A program made the position numbers and the translations under genes. 64,000 bases of DNA from Paraburkholderia phytofirmans OLGA172 (GTDB lineage Bacteria > Pseudomonadota > Gammaproteobacteria > Burkholderiales > Burkholderiaceae), in the NCBI RefSeq assembly GCF_001634365.1, contig NZ_CP014579.1, positions 124,001-188,000 of the forward strand, given 5' to 3'. The notes beneath the pieces were generated by a model that searched no databases, had not been told where the DNA came from, and saw nothing but the letters and a program-made list of their open reading frames with translations. This document shows positions 28,599-36,728 of the stretch, in pieces. The number at the start of each line of letters is the position of its first letter. Position 1 is the first letter of the stretch.

Positions 28599-29310
28599 TC
28601 CCCGGACGGTTGCCCGTGACGTCCCGGGGCTCTTCGATGTTGTCTTCCCGCAACTGACGCCGGGCGTCGTCGCGTATTTCAACCGCACGCGCAAAGCTGC
28701 CGATGTCAATCCGGTCGCAACCAGCCTGATTGCGCAAAGCAAGCTACAAAAGGCCATGCTGTTTGAACTCGGTTCGACAGTGGGGGAAATGCTGCTGGAG
28801 GGCAGGCCTATAGACTGGGACGAGTGTCGACGCGTTTCAGTCGCGCGCCAACGACGATACTTCGACGCCGATATTCCTGAAGGGATAAGCGACCTCGACA
28901 GAAGCGTCGCGGAGAAAGTTGGGCACAACATCGCGTCGATAGTTTCCAGTATGGCCGCGACACGTGGTCGAAATGTGACGGTTGCTCCGCAGATACCAGG
29001 CCTGCACTGGATTTCCTCCGGGCGCGGCGATTTCGCCGCTGGTCCTGCCCTTATCGAAGTCAAGTGCACGAACAAGAATTTTTCGTCCGCCGATTATCGC
29101 CAGATTGTGATGTACTGGCTGCTCGGATATGCGGCTTCCATTGAGAATCGTGGGCAGGAATGGCCGGAGGGCGTTCTGCTTAATCCTCGATTGGCACAGT
29201 ACGTAGTGTTTGACTTCGACGAACTCATACACGTCATCGGAGCTGGGCGCACGAAGGTCGAGATCCTCCAGGTATTCGCTTCGATGGTCGGTGACCGAGG
29301 TCTGCGATAG
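28576..29310 (+). CDS. PD-(D/E)XK nuclease-like protein, RT partner
   Basis: A 244-residue protein. The core RGDFAAGPALIEVKCTNKNF has the D-x8-E-x-K spacing (D152, E161, K163) of restriction-endonuclease-fold nucleases, followed by DYRQIVMYWLLG, a helix that often carries the next conserved Gln/Arg. The start ATG 28576 lies inside the RT gene (23-base overlap), which implies translational coupling and equal amounts. Together with the RT it may cut DNA or a cDNA product in phage defence. Not a named system to my knowledge. Confidence 0.7.
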   Translation: MTLKLLHDPRTVARDVPGLFDVVFPQLTPGVVAYFNRTRKAADVNPVATSLIAQSKLQKAMLFELGSTVGEMLLEGRPIDWDECRRVSVARQRRYFDADIPEGISDLDRSVAEKVGHNIASIVSSMAATRGRNVTVAPQIPGLHWISSGRGDFAAGPALIEVKCTNKNFSSADYRQIVMYWLLGYAASIENRGQEWPEGVLLNPRLAQYVVFDFDELIHVIGAGRTKVEILQVFASMVGDRGLR

Positions 29311-29488
29311 CTGCGCGGCGCAAGTTGGCTTGCCAACGCGTTCCGCCGGGCTCGCTTCAGGAAAATTGAGGTGTCAGCGTCAGTCTGACGCAGCCAAGCG
29401 CCGCACATCGCTGTCAGTCACGGTCGTCATGCACCGCTTACTTGGGTGACGGGCTCCCGTGAACTGATGTATTTCTAGACGCTTGGAC
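29311..29488. other. Spacer between RT-nuclease pair and interrupted ORF
   Basis: About 180 bases with no gene I can support. Confidence 0.4.
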
Positions 29489-29585
29489 ATGTCGTTCATC
29501 ATCTGCGTAACGTCGGTCCAGAACTGTACGGCGGGCGGCCTGCCGATGTTGTTCCAACACTATTTGCGCCGATGGCTTGAAGACG
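29489..29585 (+). pseudogene. 5' part of a small ORF split by IS66-1
   Basis: From ATG 29489 the frame runs MSFIICVTSVQNCTAGG... to the target duplication at 29578-29585 and continues in the same frame at 42468-42673 when the IS66 is removed. The joined product is about 100 residues and Cys-rich (CPGCIQTSRGCETFN). The pattern is faintly reminiscent of the C-terminus of DUF1998 proteins, but this is too weak to name. No good ribosome site is seen, so the 5' end may itself be lost. Confidence 0.45.
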
Positions 29586-29654
29586 GTAACCGTCCGACCA
29601 CGACCGTTCTTGACAGCATGTTGATGTCGGACAGTTGAGCGCAGCGCGTTGAGT

Positions 29655-29792
29655 TCAGGCGACGTCGTGGTGAAGCTGATCGGCAACGACCCATGGCAAC
29701 AGTTCGTCGACGCGATTGACGGGATGCTCGGCGATGCGAGCGATGACGTGGCGCAGGTAGGCCTCGGGATCAAGGCCGTTCAGTTTGGCGGT
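29655..29792 (-). pseudogene. tnpC: tnpC (IS66-1), 3' fragment
   Basis: Minus-strand translation gives [19 protein letters not shown], then [13 protein letters not shown] to a stop at 29655, the standard end of IS66 TnpC (DDE transposase). The match begins right after the RIT-1 junction. The rest of the gene resumes at 36729 and runs to 38191. The three bases GGT (29790-29792; ACC on the gene strand) also occur at 36729-36731, which suggests a 3-base target duplication by RIT-1. Confidence 0.85.
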
Positions 29793-29819
29793 TCATGCCG
29801 AATCCCGCGCTATGCCGAA
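29793..29819 (+). repeat. RIT-1 left terminal inverted repeat
   Basis: Begins TCATGCCGAATCCCG and contains the sub-unit CTATGCCGAA. It matches the minus strand of 36673-36699 at 26 of 27 positions. A second related half-site (TTCGGCATAGTC) lies inside at about 29863-29876. Confidence 0.85.
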
Positions 29820-29915
29820 GCAGTTCGTATCATTCACTCCTGGTCATGCGATGCGGTTTGCGCATTCGGCATAGTCTGAGGCTCTCTCCTGTCATTTTGG
29901 CGGGAAGGAGTAGAC

Positions 29916-31157
29916 ATGACCATCGAAGCGTATTACGACAGTCCCAAGATGCTTAAACGGCTTCACGAAGGGCCGTTGGGAGTTCATATCGATCTGTTCG
30001 CAGCGCGGCTGCTGCGAGAGGGACATTGTCGACAAGGAGCATGGCGCAATCTTCGCGTGGCTTGCGACTTCAGTCACTGGCTCGCACGCAAACGGCTTGA
30101 GCTTGACGACATCAACGAGCAATCGATAGAAGAGTATCAGGAGTTCCGTCGCCGATATCGATGTCCATTTCTCAGTGATCGTCCTGCATTGATCAGACTG
30201 CTCGGTCTGCTTCGAGAGATCGATGCAATTCCTGCCAAGCCACCTTTCGCACTGGACGAGCTCGAACAGGTTGTGCAGGATTTTGACCGATATCTGATCC
30301 AGGAGCGCGGATTGGCGCGCGTGTCTGCCGTTCGCCATGTCCCTTTCGCTCGGCAGTTTCTGCGGGAGCATTGCCTGTCTGGCTATCCGCAAATCACCAG
30401 CCTGACTGGTTCGGACGTCATGACATTCATCGAACGTCATGCAAGAGACCACAGTCCGCAATCCGCGAAACATATGTGCTCGGCCATTCGCGCGTTCATG
30501 CGATTTCTGCAATACCGAGGTTACATTGCCGCCGATCTTGCGAGCTGCGTACCAGGTGTGAGAGCGTGGCAGCTCACATCGCTTCCTGCCTATCTGCTGC
30601 CCGACCAGGTTCAAACCGTGCTCAACGGCTGTGACCGGCATACTCCCGTCGGACGCAGAGACTACGCGATCTTGTTGTTGCTTGCTCGCCTTGGACTGCG
30701 AGCAAATGAGATTGCGTTGCTGACGCTCGATGATATTGACTGGCGTATTGGCCAACTCGCCGTTCACGGCAAGGGAAGGCGACGAGCTGAGCTACCGTTG
30801 CCGGCGGAGGTTGGCGCCGCAATGGTGGACTACCTAAAGCACGGGCGGCCGCAATCCGGGAGCCGACGCGTGTTTCTCCGGCACCTGGCTCCGCACATAG
30901 GGTTTGCATCGTCGGCGGCGGTTTCCATGATCGCCACGATGGCGCTCACACGCGCGGGAATCGATAATGTTTCGCACAAGGGCGCACATCTCTTCCGGCA
31001 TAGCCTCGCGACTCAGTTGCTCCGAGCCGGTGCGTCATTGACACAGATCGGTCAAGTTCTCCGTCATCAGGATCATGACACGACCCGAATCTATGCGAAG
31101 GTCGATATCGCCTCGCTGCGCACGCTTGGCCTGCCATGGCCGGGAGGTGTGCGATGA
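29916..31157 (+). CDS. ritA: Tyrosine recombinase RitA of RIT-1
   Basis: A 413-residue site-specific recombinase. The catalytic Arg is in LGLRANEIALL, the HxxR box is HLFRHSLATQL, and the nucleophile Tyr lies in HDTTRIYAKVD. The N-terminal 200 residues are the core-binding SAM-like domain. ATG 29916 follows GGAAGGAG. The stop overlaps the next start as ATGA (31154-31157), so the trio is one operon. All catalytic residues look intact. Confidence 0.9.
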   Translation: MTIEAYYDSPKMLKRLHEGPLGVHIDLFAARLLREGHCRQGAWRNLRVACDFSHWLARKRLELDDINEQSIEEYQEFRRRYRCPFLSDRPALIRLLGLLREIDAIPAKPPFALDELEQVVQDFDRYLIQERGLARVSAVRHVPFARQFLREHCLSGYPQITSLTGSDVMTFIERHARDHSPQSAKHMCSAIRAFMRFLQYRGYIAADLASCVPGVRAWQLTSLPAYLLPDQVQTVLNGCDRHTPVGRRDYAILLLLARLGLRANEIALLTLDDIDWRIGQLAVHGKGRRRAELPLPAEVGAAMVDYLKHGRPQSGSRRVFLRHLAPHIGFASSAAVSMIATMALTRAGIDNVSHKGAHLFRHSLATQLLRAGASLTQIGQVLRHQDHDTTRIYAKVDIASLRTLGLPWPGGVR

Positions 31158-32080
31158 ACACTCTCTCGCAAGCGCTTCGGCAGTACGTGCTCATGCGTCG
31201 TGGTTTTGGGTTCAAGTTTGAGAACCAGGAGAGGCGGCTAACGAGCTTTGTCCGTTTTATGGATGGCCGCGCCGCTACCATTATCACGCACAAGCTCGCT
31301 CTTGAGTGGGCAATGCTGCCTATAGACGGGCGCGCGTCCTGGGCGTTACGCTTAACGGACGTGCGCGGATTTGCACGCTATCGGCGCATTGCGGAAATCA
31401 GGACGGAAGTGCCACCGTTGGGCATTCTTGTTGGTCCCTCACGCCCGAGACCCTATCTCTACACCGACGTAGAGATACAGAAGTTGTTGACGGCTGCGTT
31501 AGAACTTCCTCCGGCAGATGGCTTGCGTCGGTGGACGTATCACTGTCTGTTCGGACTGCTGGCCGTGACTGGACTGAGGATCGGTGAAGTACTTAACCTG
31601 CGACGAGAAGACGTTGATCTGGAAGACGGCGTTATCACGATCCGCGACACCAAGTTCGGTAAGTCACGCCTTGTCCCGGTCCACCACACAACCAGAGCCG
31701 TATTGGCGCACTATGCGCAACGACGAGACGCGCACATCTGGCCGCCGCACAGTCCATACTTTTTCATCGCTGAGCAAGGTGGCAAACTGTTGCACCAATA
31801 CGTTCATCCGGTATTTTTGAAGCTTTCACGGCGAACGGGGCTTCGAAGCCCCGATGCCCATTCCGGTCCTCGTCTGCATGACTTCCGGCATCGCTTCGCA
31901 GTTCAGACGCTGCTCACCTGGTATCGATCGGGTCAAAGCGTCGAATCATGGTTGCCCGTGCTGTCCACGTATCTGGGGCACACCTGTGTGCGCGACACGT
32001 ACTGGTATCTGTCGGCGTGTCCCGAATTGATGGGGCTCGCCGCGCGAAGGCTCGACGTGCGCTGGGGAGCCCCATCATGA
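31154..32080 (+). CDS. ritB: Tyrosine recombinase RitB of RIT-1
   Basis: A 308-residue recombinase from ATG 31154 (GGGAGG upstream, ATGA overlap with ritA). Motifs: Arg in TGLRIGEVLNLRR, HDFRHRFAVQ, and Tyr in VRDTYWYLSACPEL. The nearest visible relative is RitB of RIT-2 on the opposite strand (TGLRISEALNLRR, DTYWYLTG). It overlaps ritC by the same ATGA arrangement at 32077-32080. It acts with RitA and RitC on the element's ends; the division of labour among the three is not known. Confidence 0.9.
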   Translation: MNTLSQALRQYVLMRRGFGFKFENQERRLTSFVRFMDGRAATIITHKLALEWAMLPIDGRASWALRLTDVRGFARYRRIAEIRTEVPPLGILVGPSRPRPYLYTDVEIQKLLTAALELPPADGLRRWTYHCLFGLLAVTGLRIGEVLNLRREDVDLEDGVITIRDTKFGKSRLVPVHHTTRAVLAHYAQRRDAHIWPPHSPYFFIAEQGGKLLHQYVHPVFLKLSRRTGLRSPDAHSGPRLHDFRHRFAVQTLLTWYRSGQSVESWLPVLSTYLGHTCVRDTYWYLSACPELMGLAARRLDVRWGAPS

Positions 32081-32642
32081 GACCAACCCACATCTTGCCT
32101 GCGTTGATCGAACGCTTCTTCACAGAGCGATTGATGCGGCAACGCCACGTCAGCCCACACACTATCGCATCGTATCGAGACACGTTTCGTCTATTGTTCA
32201 AGTTCGCACAAGTCTGCCTGCGTAAGCCCCCATCCAGTCTCGACCTGTGCGATCTTGACGCGCCGCTGATTGCCGCGTTTCTCGAGGATCTGGAGACGCA
32301 GCGATCAGTCAGCGTACGGACACGCAACCTTCGTCTAACCGCGATTCGGTCCTTCTTCCGCTTCACCGCATTCGAGGAGCCTGCATACGCCGCCCACATC
32401 CAGCGCGTGCTCGCGATACCTACCAAGCGATACGATAAGCAACTCGTTCAGTTTCTGACACGCACCGAGATCGAAGCGCTTCTTGTTGCTCCTGATAGAA
32501 CAACGTGGCTTGGACGTCGGGACTATGCTCTGCTATTGCTCGCGATTCAGACGGGGTTGAGACTCTCCGAATTGACAGGGCTCGATCGTGATTCGGTGCA
32601 ATTGGGTTGCGGCGCACACGTTCGCTGCCTTGGCAAGGGGCG
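32077..32642 (+). pseudogene. ritC: ritC of RIT-1, 5' part, split by RIT-2
   Basis: Starts at ATG 32077 inside the ritB stop. It encodes about 188 residues: a SAM-like N-domain and the first catalytic Arg (TGLRLSELTGL), then is cut at VRCLGKGR by RIT-2 and runs on into foreign sequence to a stop at 32748. The rest, with the HxxR and Tyr boxes, is at 36149-36586. Joining 32642 to the bases after 36150 gives GKGRKERC, which matches GKGRKQRT of the other ritC. Confidence 0.85.
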
Positions 32643-32643
32643 C

Positions 32644-32679
32644 AACTATGACGATCTCGGGAATATGCGCAGTTCCGCG
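32644..32679 (+). repeat. RIT-2 left terminal inverted repeat
   Basis: Begins AACTATGACGATCTCGGG and pairs with the minus strand of 36088-36123, 34 of 36 positions. It contains the sub-unit TATGCGCAG, repeated further inside the element near 32741. Confidence 0.85.
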
Positions 32680-32748
32680 CCACAGACGCCAATTCGTTCT
32701 TCTGCGATGGGCTGTGGATGGCGGATCCGTGGTGTGAACTGCGCATAA

Positions 32749-33765
32749 TTACAAGCTTTCCAGGAACTGCATCAAGCGATCGGGCGGTCGATATCGCGCG
32801 ATTCTGCTGTGAGGCGGTTGCAAAGTATTGAGCGCACGCTCCTTCATCGCGAGGTCGGCCTCGACGTACATGTGAGTAGTCGCTGGGCTTTCGTGTCCAA
32901 GCCACAGTGCAATGACACTCAGGTCAACGCCCGATTGCAGCAGATGAGTCCCAGTCGAGTGCCGGATGACATGCGGTGAAATGGGATGGCTTGATAGTTG
33001 AGGGCATTGCCTGGTGGCTGTCCGCGCTGCGAGTTTGAGCCGATCCGTAACGTTGGATCGCGTCATCGGGTTCCCCGAGCGATTCGGAAACAGAATCTGA
33101 TCAGGCGATGACCGGATCCGCGGCAACCAGCTTCTGATTTGGCTCGCGGTTGAGCGCCACAACGGTACGGTGCGCTGTTTCCGGCCTTTGCCGTGGATAT
33201 GTGCACAGGGCGCCTTATCCAGAACGACGTCACCCACCCGCAGACCGATCAGTTCGGAAACGCGTGCGCCAGTATTGTATAGCGTTGCAAACAGTACCCG
33301 GTCCCGCTGCCCGCACCAGGTGTTGGGGTCGGGTGCGGCGAGTAGTGCCTCGATCTCGTCACGCGACAGGTGGCCGATGAGCGGCCTGTCGAAGCGCTTC
33401 ATTGGGATAGCTAGAGTGCTTTGGATAACAGCCAGCGAAGAAATATCCTTGAGGGCTGCGTACTTCAGAAATGAACGGATGGCAACAAGCCGCGAATTCC
33501 GGGTGCGCGCGCAATTATGCCGGTTGTCCTCCAGATGACGAAGGAAGGTCAGCACCAGATCCACGTTGACGTCTGCTAACGCCAGCTCGACAGGCGACTT
33601 ATGCAGACGCGCCTGAGCAAACTGAAGGAATAGTCGAAAGGTATCCCGATAACTGGCTATCGTCTGCGGGCTGACTGCCCGTTGTTGCATTAGCCGCTCA
33701 ACGAAGAATTGCTGTAGCAGCGCGGCGAAGTTCGACGACGAACAATGGCTTTGCCTTTTAGACAT
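32749..33765 (-). CDS. ritC: Tyrosine recombinase RitC of RIT-2
   Basis: A 338-residue recombinase from ATG 33765, preceded by AGAAGGAG. Motifs: Arg in TGARVSELIGLRVG, SPHVIRHSTGTHLL (HxxR), LWLGHESPATTHMYVE (His and Tyr). It matches the split ritC of RIT-1 along its length. It overlaps the ritB stop by 8 bases. Last gene of the RIT-2 trio, followed by the left terminal repeat only 70 bases on. Confidence 0.9.
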   Translation of the reverse strand: MSKRQSHCSSSNFAALLQQFFVERLMQQRAVSPQTIASYRDTFRLFLQFAQARLHKSPVELALADVNVDLVLTFLRHLEDNRHNCARTRNSRLVAIRSFLKYAALKDISSLAVIQSTLAIPMKRFDRPLIGHLSRDEIEALLAAPDPNTWCGQRDRVLFATLYNTGARVSELIGLRVGDVVLDKAPCAHIHGKGRKQRTVPLWRSTASQIRSWLPRIRSSPDQILFPNRSGNPMTRSNVTDRLKLAARTATRQCPQLSSHPISPHVIRHSTGTHLLQSGVDLSVIALWLGHESPATTHMYVEADLAMKERALNTLQPPHSRIARYRPPDRLMQFLESL

Positions 33766-34705
33766 GACAGACTCCTTCTGTAAAGTGCTCGAAGCGCTGA
33801 GCCGCAATTGCCATCAGTTCCGGGATGCCCGTTAGATACCAGTAGGTGTCGGTCACCTTGGCATGCCCTACGTAAGTCGAAAGCATGATCATTGCGTTGT
33901 CGACGTCCACCCCTTGCTGGTACCAGAGCAACACCCTTCGGCAGATAAACGAGTGCCTCAGATCGTGGATGCGTGGAGCCGGATGATCACCACGGGCGAC
34001 CCATCCCAACTGCGAACGCAAGGAACTGAAGACCTCCTCAACGGTACTGATCTTCATGCTGCTTCCGTGCACGATGAAGAAGTGATCGCTTAGCGTGATG
34101 GGCCAATCGCGATCCCGCAGCTCTACATAGTGTGCAAGTGCTCGCACGACCGTTTGATGAAGTGGAACGACGCGGGACTTACGATACTTCGTTACCCGAA
34201 TCATCAGCAGGCCTTGATCGAGGTCGACGTCTGCGCGCCTCAGGTTAAGCGCCTCAGAAATCCGCAGTCCGGTGGCCGCGATCAGCCCGAACAGGGTTGA
34301 GTAGGTCACGGGCCGCAGTTTCTCCTTCGAGGGCAACGTCGAAGCAGCGGCCAGCAGTTCCCGGATCTCCTCATCGGCATAGATGTGCGGTGTCAAACGG
34401 CGATGGGCTCGGCCGAAAAGATAAAGCGGAGGAACTTCGGTGGCAGGGTCAAATTGCTGGAGATACCTTGCGAACGGGCGAACGATCTCAATCCGACGCG
34501 CCCAGGTAAAGGGCACCTGACTTGATGCAGATCGAGCCCAGGACGCTGCCAGTTTTACGGTGAGCGGCCCCTGGTGGCCGATCCGGTCGGCAAAGCAGGC
34601 AAAATCAAGAAGCCGGCGTCCCGTACACCGCAGGTCAAAACCAAGGCGGCGTCTTGACGCAAGGTAGTCCTCGGCGAGCGATAGCATTCTCACTGAACGT
34701 TTCAT
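33758..34705 (-). CDS. ritB: Tyrosine recombinase RitB of RIT-2
   Basis: A 315-residue recombinase. Motifs: Arg in TGLRISEALNLRRADV, RIHDLRHSFICRR, Tyr in VTDTYWYLTGIPEL. The start at 34705 overlaps the stop of ritA as ATGA (34702-34705). Same order, spacing and orientation within the trio as in RIT-1, but diverged, so RIT-2 is a related element and not a recent copy. Confidence 0.9.
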   Translation of the reverse strand: MKRSVRMLSLAEDYLASRRRLGFDLRCTGRRLLDFACFADRIGHQGPLTVKLAASWARSASSQVPFTWARRIEIVRPFARYLQQFDPATEVPPLYLFGRAHRRLTPHIYADEEIRELLAAASTLPSKEKLRPVTYSTLFGLIAATGLRISEALNLRRADVDLDQGLLMIRVTKYRKSRVVPLHQTVVRALAHYVELRDRDWPITLSDHFFIVHGSSMKISTVEEVFSSLRSQLGWVARGDHPAPRIHDLRHSFICRRVLLWYQQGVDVDNAMIMLSTYVGHAKVTDTYWYLTGIPELMAIAAQRFEHFTEGVCHV

Positions 34706-35961
34706 GATTCGCTCCCCGGCCAGGGCAGCGCGACCTTGGCAAGGCTCCTGATATCGACCGTGGTGTAAATCGCGGTAGTATCGAGGCTGCGGTGTCGAAG
34801 GATATCGGCGATTTCCTTCATAGGGACTCCAGCGTTAATCAGCCGACTGCCTACGCTGTGCCGCAATACATGGGTTCCCCTGCAGCGTGGATCGCTGCCG
34901 CATCGCGCATGAGCGGCACGGACGGTATTGCGAACGACGCTCGAGCCGACGGGTTCGGTAAGTGGAGCGCGATGCCGCAGAAATACCGCCCGGCTATCGG
35001 AGACCGGGCGCCCGTCAGTCAGGTATTGAGCAATTGCGCGCCCGGTCCGGGGCGGCAACGGAAGCACATCTGTTCGCCGCGCCTTGCCTGCTGATAACCG
35101 CAACGTCCCGTCGTGCCAGTTCAGGTCGTCCAGCTGTAGCGAAGCGACTTCGCCGGCGCGTAGTCCCAGGTCGACCATACACCGGGCCATTGCGTAGTCT
35201 CTGCGGCCGATCGCGGATTTGCGATCGAATGCGTTAAGAAACCGTTCCAGCTCCGCCTCACATAGCGAGTCTGGTAACGATGCGAACCGCCACTGGGCGA
35301 TTTGTGGAATCGCGGCAATAAGGCACCGGACGTGATCTCCGTGCATTCCTCGGAAATGCAAGTAGCTCCGTAGTGCACTCCCAAGGACTTTGCCGGTGCT
35401 CGGCTTGCATCCTTCGAGGTGGCTGACTACAAATCGATGAACATGTTCCGGTTTGACCTGTGCCATAGTGATTCTCGATGCACCGAATCGCTCCGACAGG
35501 AACGTCCGTACGATGCGTGTACGCAACCTTCTCGTAGATGCGGCCAGCCCGCAGACCTGGTCAAGGTGTGCGTCAAATTCCCTGATCTCCTCCCGTATCA
35601 GACGGGGTGTGAAGTCGGGCTGATGGCGTATGTCCGCCCTCTGGCGCAGCACGACAAGCAGATGCTTTAAGGCCGACCCGACATGGTTCCTGCTTCTTGG
35701 CGTGCGCAATGGGCAGTCGCACTGAGGCAGGTGTTCATCCAGAAAATAGCGGATCAGCGCTTCGTCAATCTGACTGAGTTTGATGCGTCGCTTGCGCAGC
35801 CAATAAGCAAAGTGCGCGACGCAGCACAAATACTTACGGACGCTCCACGACGAATATCCGCGCCCAATCAAATACGTCGAATAGGCTTGATAGCTGGGTT
35901 TGAGCACGCCGTCCGTCAACCATGCCCGGGTCCGCTGCGGTAACGCGAAGTCGCTGTTCAT
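34702..35961 (-). CDS. ritA: Tyrosine recombinase RitA of RIT-2
   Basis: A 419-residue recombinase from ATG 35961 (AGGAGG upstream at spacing six). Motifs: Arg in LGLRAGEVASLQLDD, GTHVLRHSVGSRL, Tyr in DTTAIYTTVD. First gene of the trio. The region between its start and the right terminal repeat (about 125 bases) should carry the promoter. Confidence 0.9.
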   Translation of the reverse strand: MNSDFALPQRTRAWLTDGVLKPSYQAYSTYLIGRGYSSWSVRKYLCCVAHFAYWLRKRRIKLSQIDEALIRYFLDEHLPQCDCPLRTPRSRNHVGSALKHLLVVLRQRADIRHQPDFTPRLIREEIREFDAHLDQVCGLAASTRRLRTRIVRTFLSERFGASRITMAQVKPEHVHRFVVSHLEGCKPSTGKVLGSALRSYLHFRGMHGDHVRCLIAAIPQIAQWRFASLPDSLCEAELERFLNAFDRKSAIGRRDYAMARCMVDLGLRAGEVASLQLDDLNWHDGTLRLSAGKARRTDVLPLPPRTGRAIAQYLTDGRPVSDSRAVFLRHRAPLTEPVGSSVVRNTVRAAHARCGSDPRCRGTHVLRHSVGSRLINAGVPMKEIADILRHRSLDTTAIYTTVDIRSLAKVALPWPGSES

Positions 35962-36087
35962 GATACCCCTCCTCAAAAAGCCGAACTTGTCGACCTGCCT
36001 CCTGAGGAAAGCACTTTTATTATGCGCAGTCCACTACCGGTACCCGTGACCAAACACCCTTTACAAGGCGCCAAACGGACGTCCCTG

Positions 36088-36123
36088 CGCGGAGCTGCGC
36101 ATATTCCCGAGTTCGTCATAGTT
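36088..36123 (-). repeat. RIT-2 right terminal inverted repeat
   Basis: Minus-strand copy of the left repeat (32644-32679) with two mismatches in 36. Lies between the ritA promoter region and the outer palindrome. Confidence 0.85.
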
Positions 36124-36127
36124 CCGT

Positions 36128-36147
36128 TCATGCAAATATTTGCATGA
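36128..36147. repeat. Perfect palindrome at the RIT-2 right junction
   Basis: Reads TCATGCAAATATTTGCATGA, identical to its reverse complement. It is outside the terminal repeat and just inside the junction with ritC of RIT-1. It could be part of the element's end, a coupling sequence carried over from an earlier site, or a hairpin used in recombination. Confidence 0.8.
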
Positions 36148-36148
36148 T

Positions 36149-36586
36149 CGGAAAGAACGATGCACGCCATTGACAACGCATACCATCGCCACGCTCAAAG
36201 CCTGGCTGCAAGAGCCCCCGCGCAACGGCGCGCACGCGTTATTCCCTAATATAAGTGGTGGTCGGCTCAGCTCTGACTCTGTGCAACATCTTCTGGGCAA
36301 GTATGTATCCACCGCGAGTGCCTGCTGCTCGTCCTTGAAACGTAAGCGAATCACGCCACACGTCCTCAGGCACAGCGCTGCAATGGAACTACTTCATGCC
36401 GGCGTCGACTGCTCCGTCATTGCATTGTGGTTAGGACACGAATCGGTCGAAACCACTCAGGTCTATTTGCACGCTCATTTAGCCCTCAAGGAAGCCGCGC
36501 TGGCTAAAGTCAAGTCTTCGAACGGTAAACCATTGGGTCGATACCGTGCAGGCGATAAACTACTTGAGTTCCTAACCGCGTTGTGA
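36149..36586 (+). pseudogene. ritC: ritC of RIT-1, 3' part
   Basis: Resumes at [11 protein letters not shown] and holds the remaining catalytic boxes: [17 protein letters not shown] (HxxR), [17 protein letters not shown] (His, Tyr) and a C-terminal LLEFLTAL, which parallels LMQFLESL of the intact RitC. The short ATG at 36160 is not the true start. Together with 32077-32642 it would give about 330 residues. Confidence 0.85.
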
Positions 36587-36672
36587 AGAGTCCGACTATG
36601 CCGAGCGCGACCGATGTATGATCGGCAGCGAGGTCGCTTTTGCGGTGCCCAAATCGCCATCAGCATCAGCCG

Positions 36673-36699
36673 TTCGGCATAGCACGGGATTCGGCATGA
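36673..36699 (-). repeat. RIT-1 right terminal inverted repeat
   Basis: Minus strand begins TCATGCCGAATCCCG, one mismatch from the left copy at 29793-29819. An additional inverted half-site (GACTATGCCGA) sits inside at about 36592-36603. Confidence 0.85.
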
Positions 36700-36703
36700 A
36701 CAG

Positions 36704-36727
36704 CCCTATGCCGCATCCGGCATAGGG
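36704..36727. repeat. Palindrome at the RIT-1 right junction
   Basis: Ten-base arms CCCTATGCCG and CGGCATAGGG around the loop CATC. It lies between the terminal repeat and the IS66 tnpC sequence, as in RIT-2. The arms contain the TATGCCG sub-unit of the terminal repeat, which suggests a recombinase-binding role. Confidence 0.8.
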
Positions 36728-36728
36728 T

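Larger units (their letters stand above)
32643..36148 (-). mobile_element. RIT element 2, nested in ritC of RIT-1
   Basis: A 3,506-base insert in the opposite orientation to RIT-1, carrying three intact tyrosine recombinase genes. Terminal inverted repeats of 36 bases lie at 32644-32679 and 36088-36123 with two mismatches (core CTCGGGAATATGCGCAG). A further inverted pair TTATGCGCAGT / ACTGCGCATAA lies inside near 36020 and 32740. A perfect 20-base palindrome lies outside the right repeat. The bases CG at both junctions may be a short target duplication. Confidence 0.85.
29793..36728 (+). mobile_element. RIT element 1 (recombinase in trio) inside IS66-1 tnpC
   Basis: A 6,936-base insert with three adjacent tyrosine recombinase genes, the defining feature of RIT elements, joined by ATGA overlaps. 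Its left end starts with a 27-base repeat (29793-29819) that recurs inverted at 36673-36699 with one mismatch. Outside the right copy is a palindrome (36704-36727). The third recombinase gene is split by RIT-2, so RIT-1 alone is about 3.43 kb. RIT elements are known from Cupriavidus and Burkholderia relatives; how they move is not settled. Confidence 0.85.

Noticed and set aside
28275..29075. 266-aa minus frame opposite the RT-nuclease pair
   Set aside because: The plus strand encodes RT and nuclease motifs; the minus frame has none.
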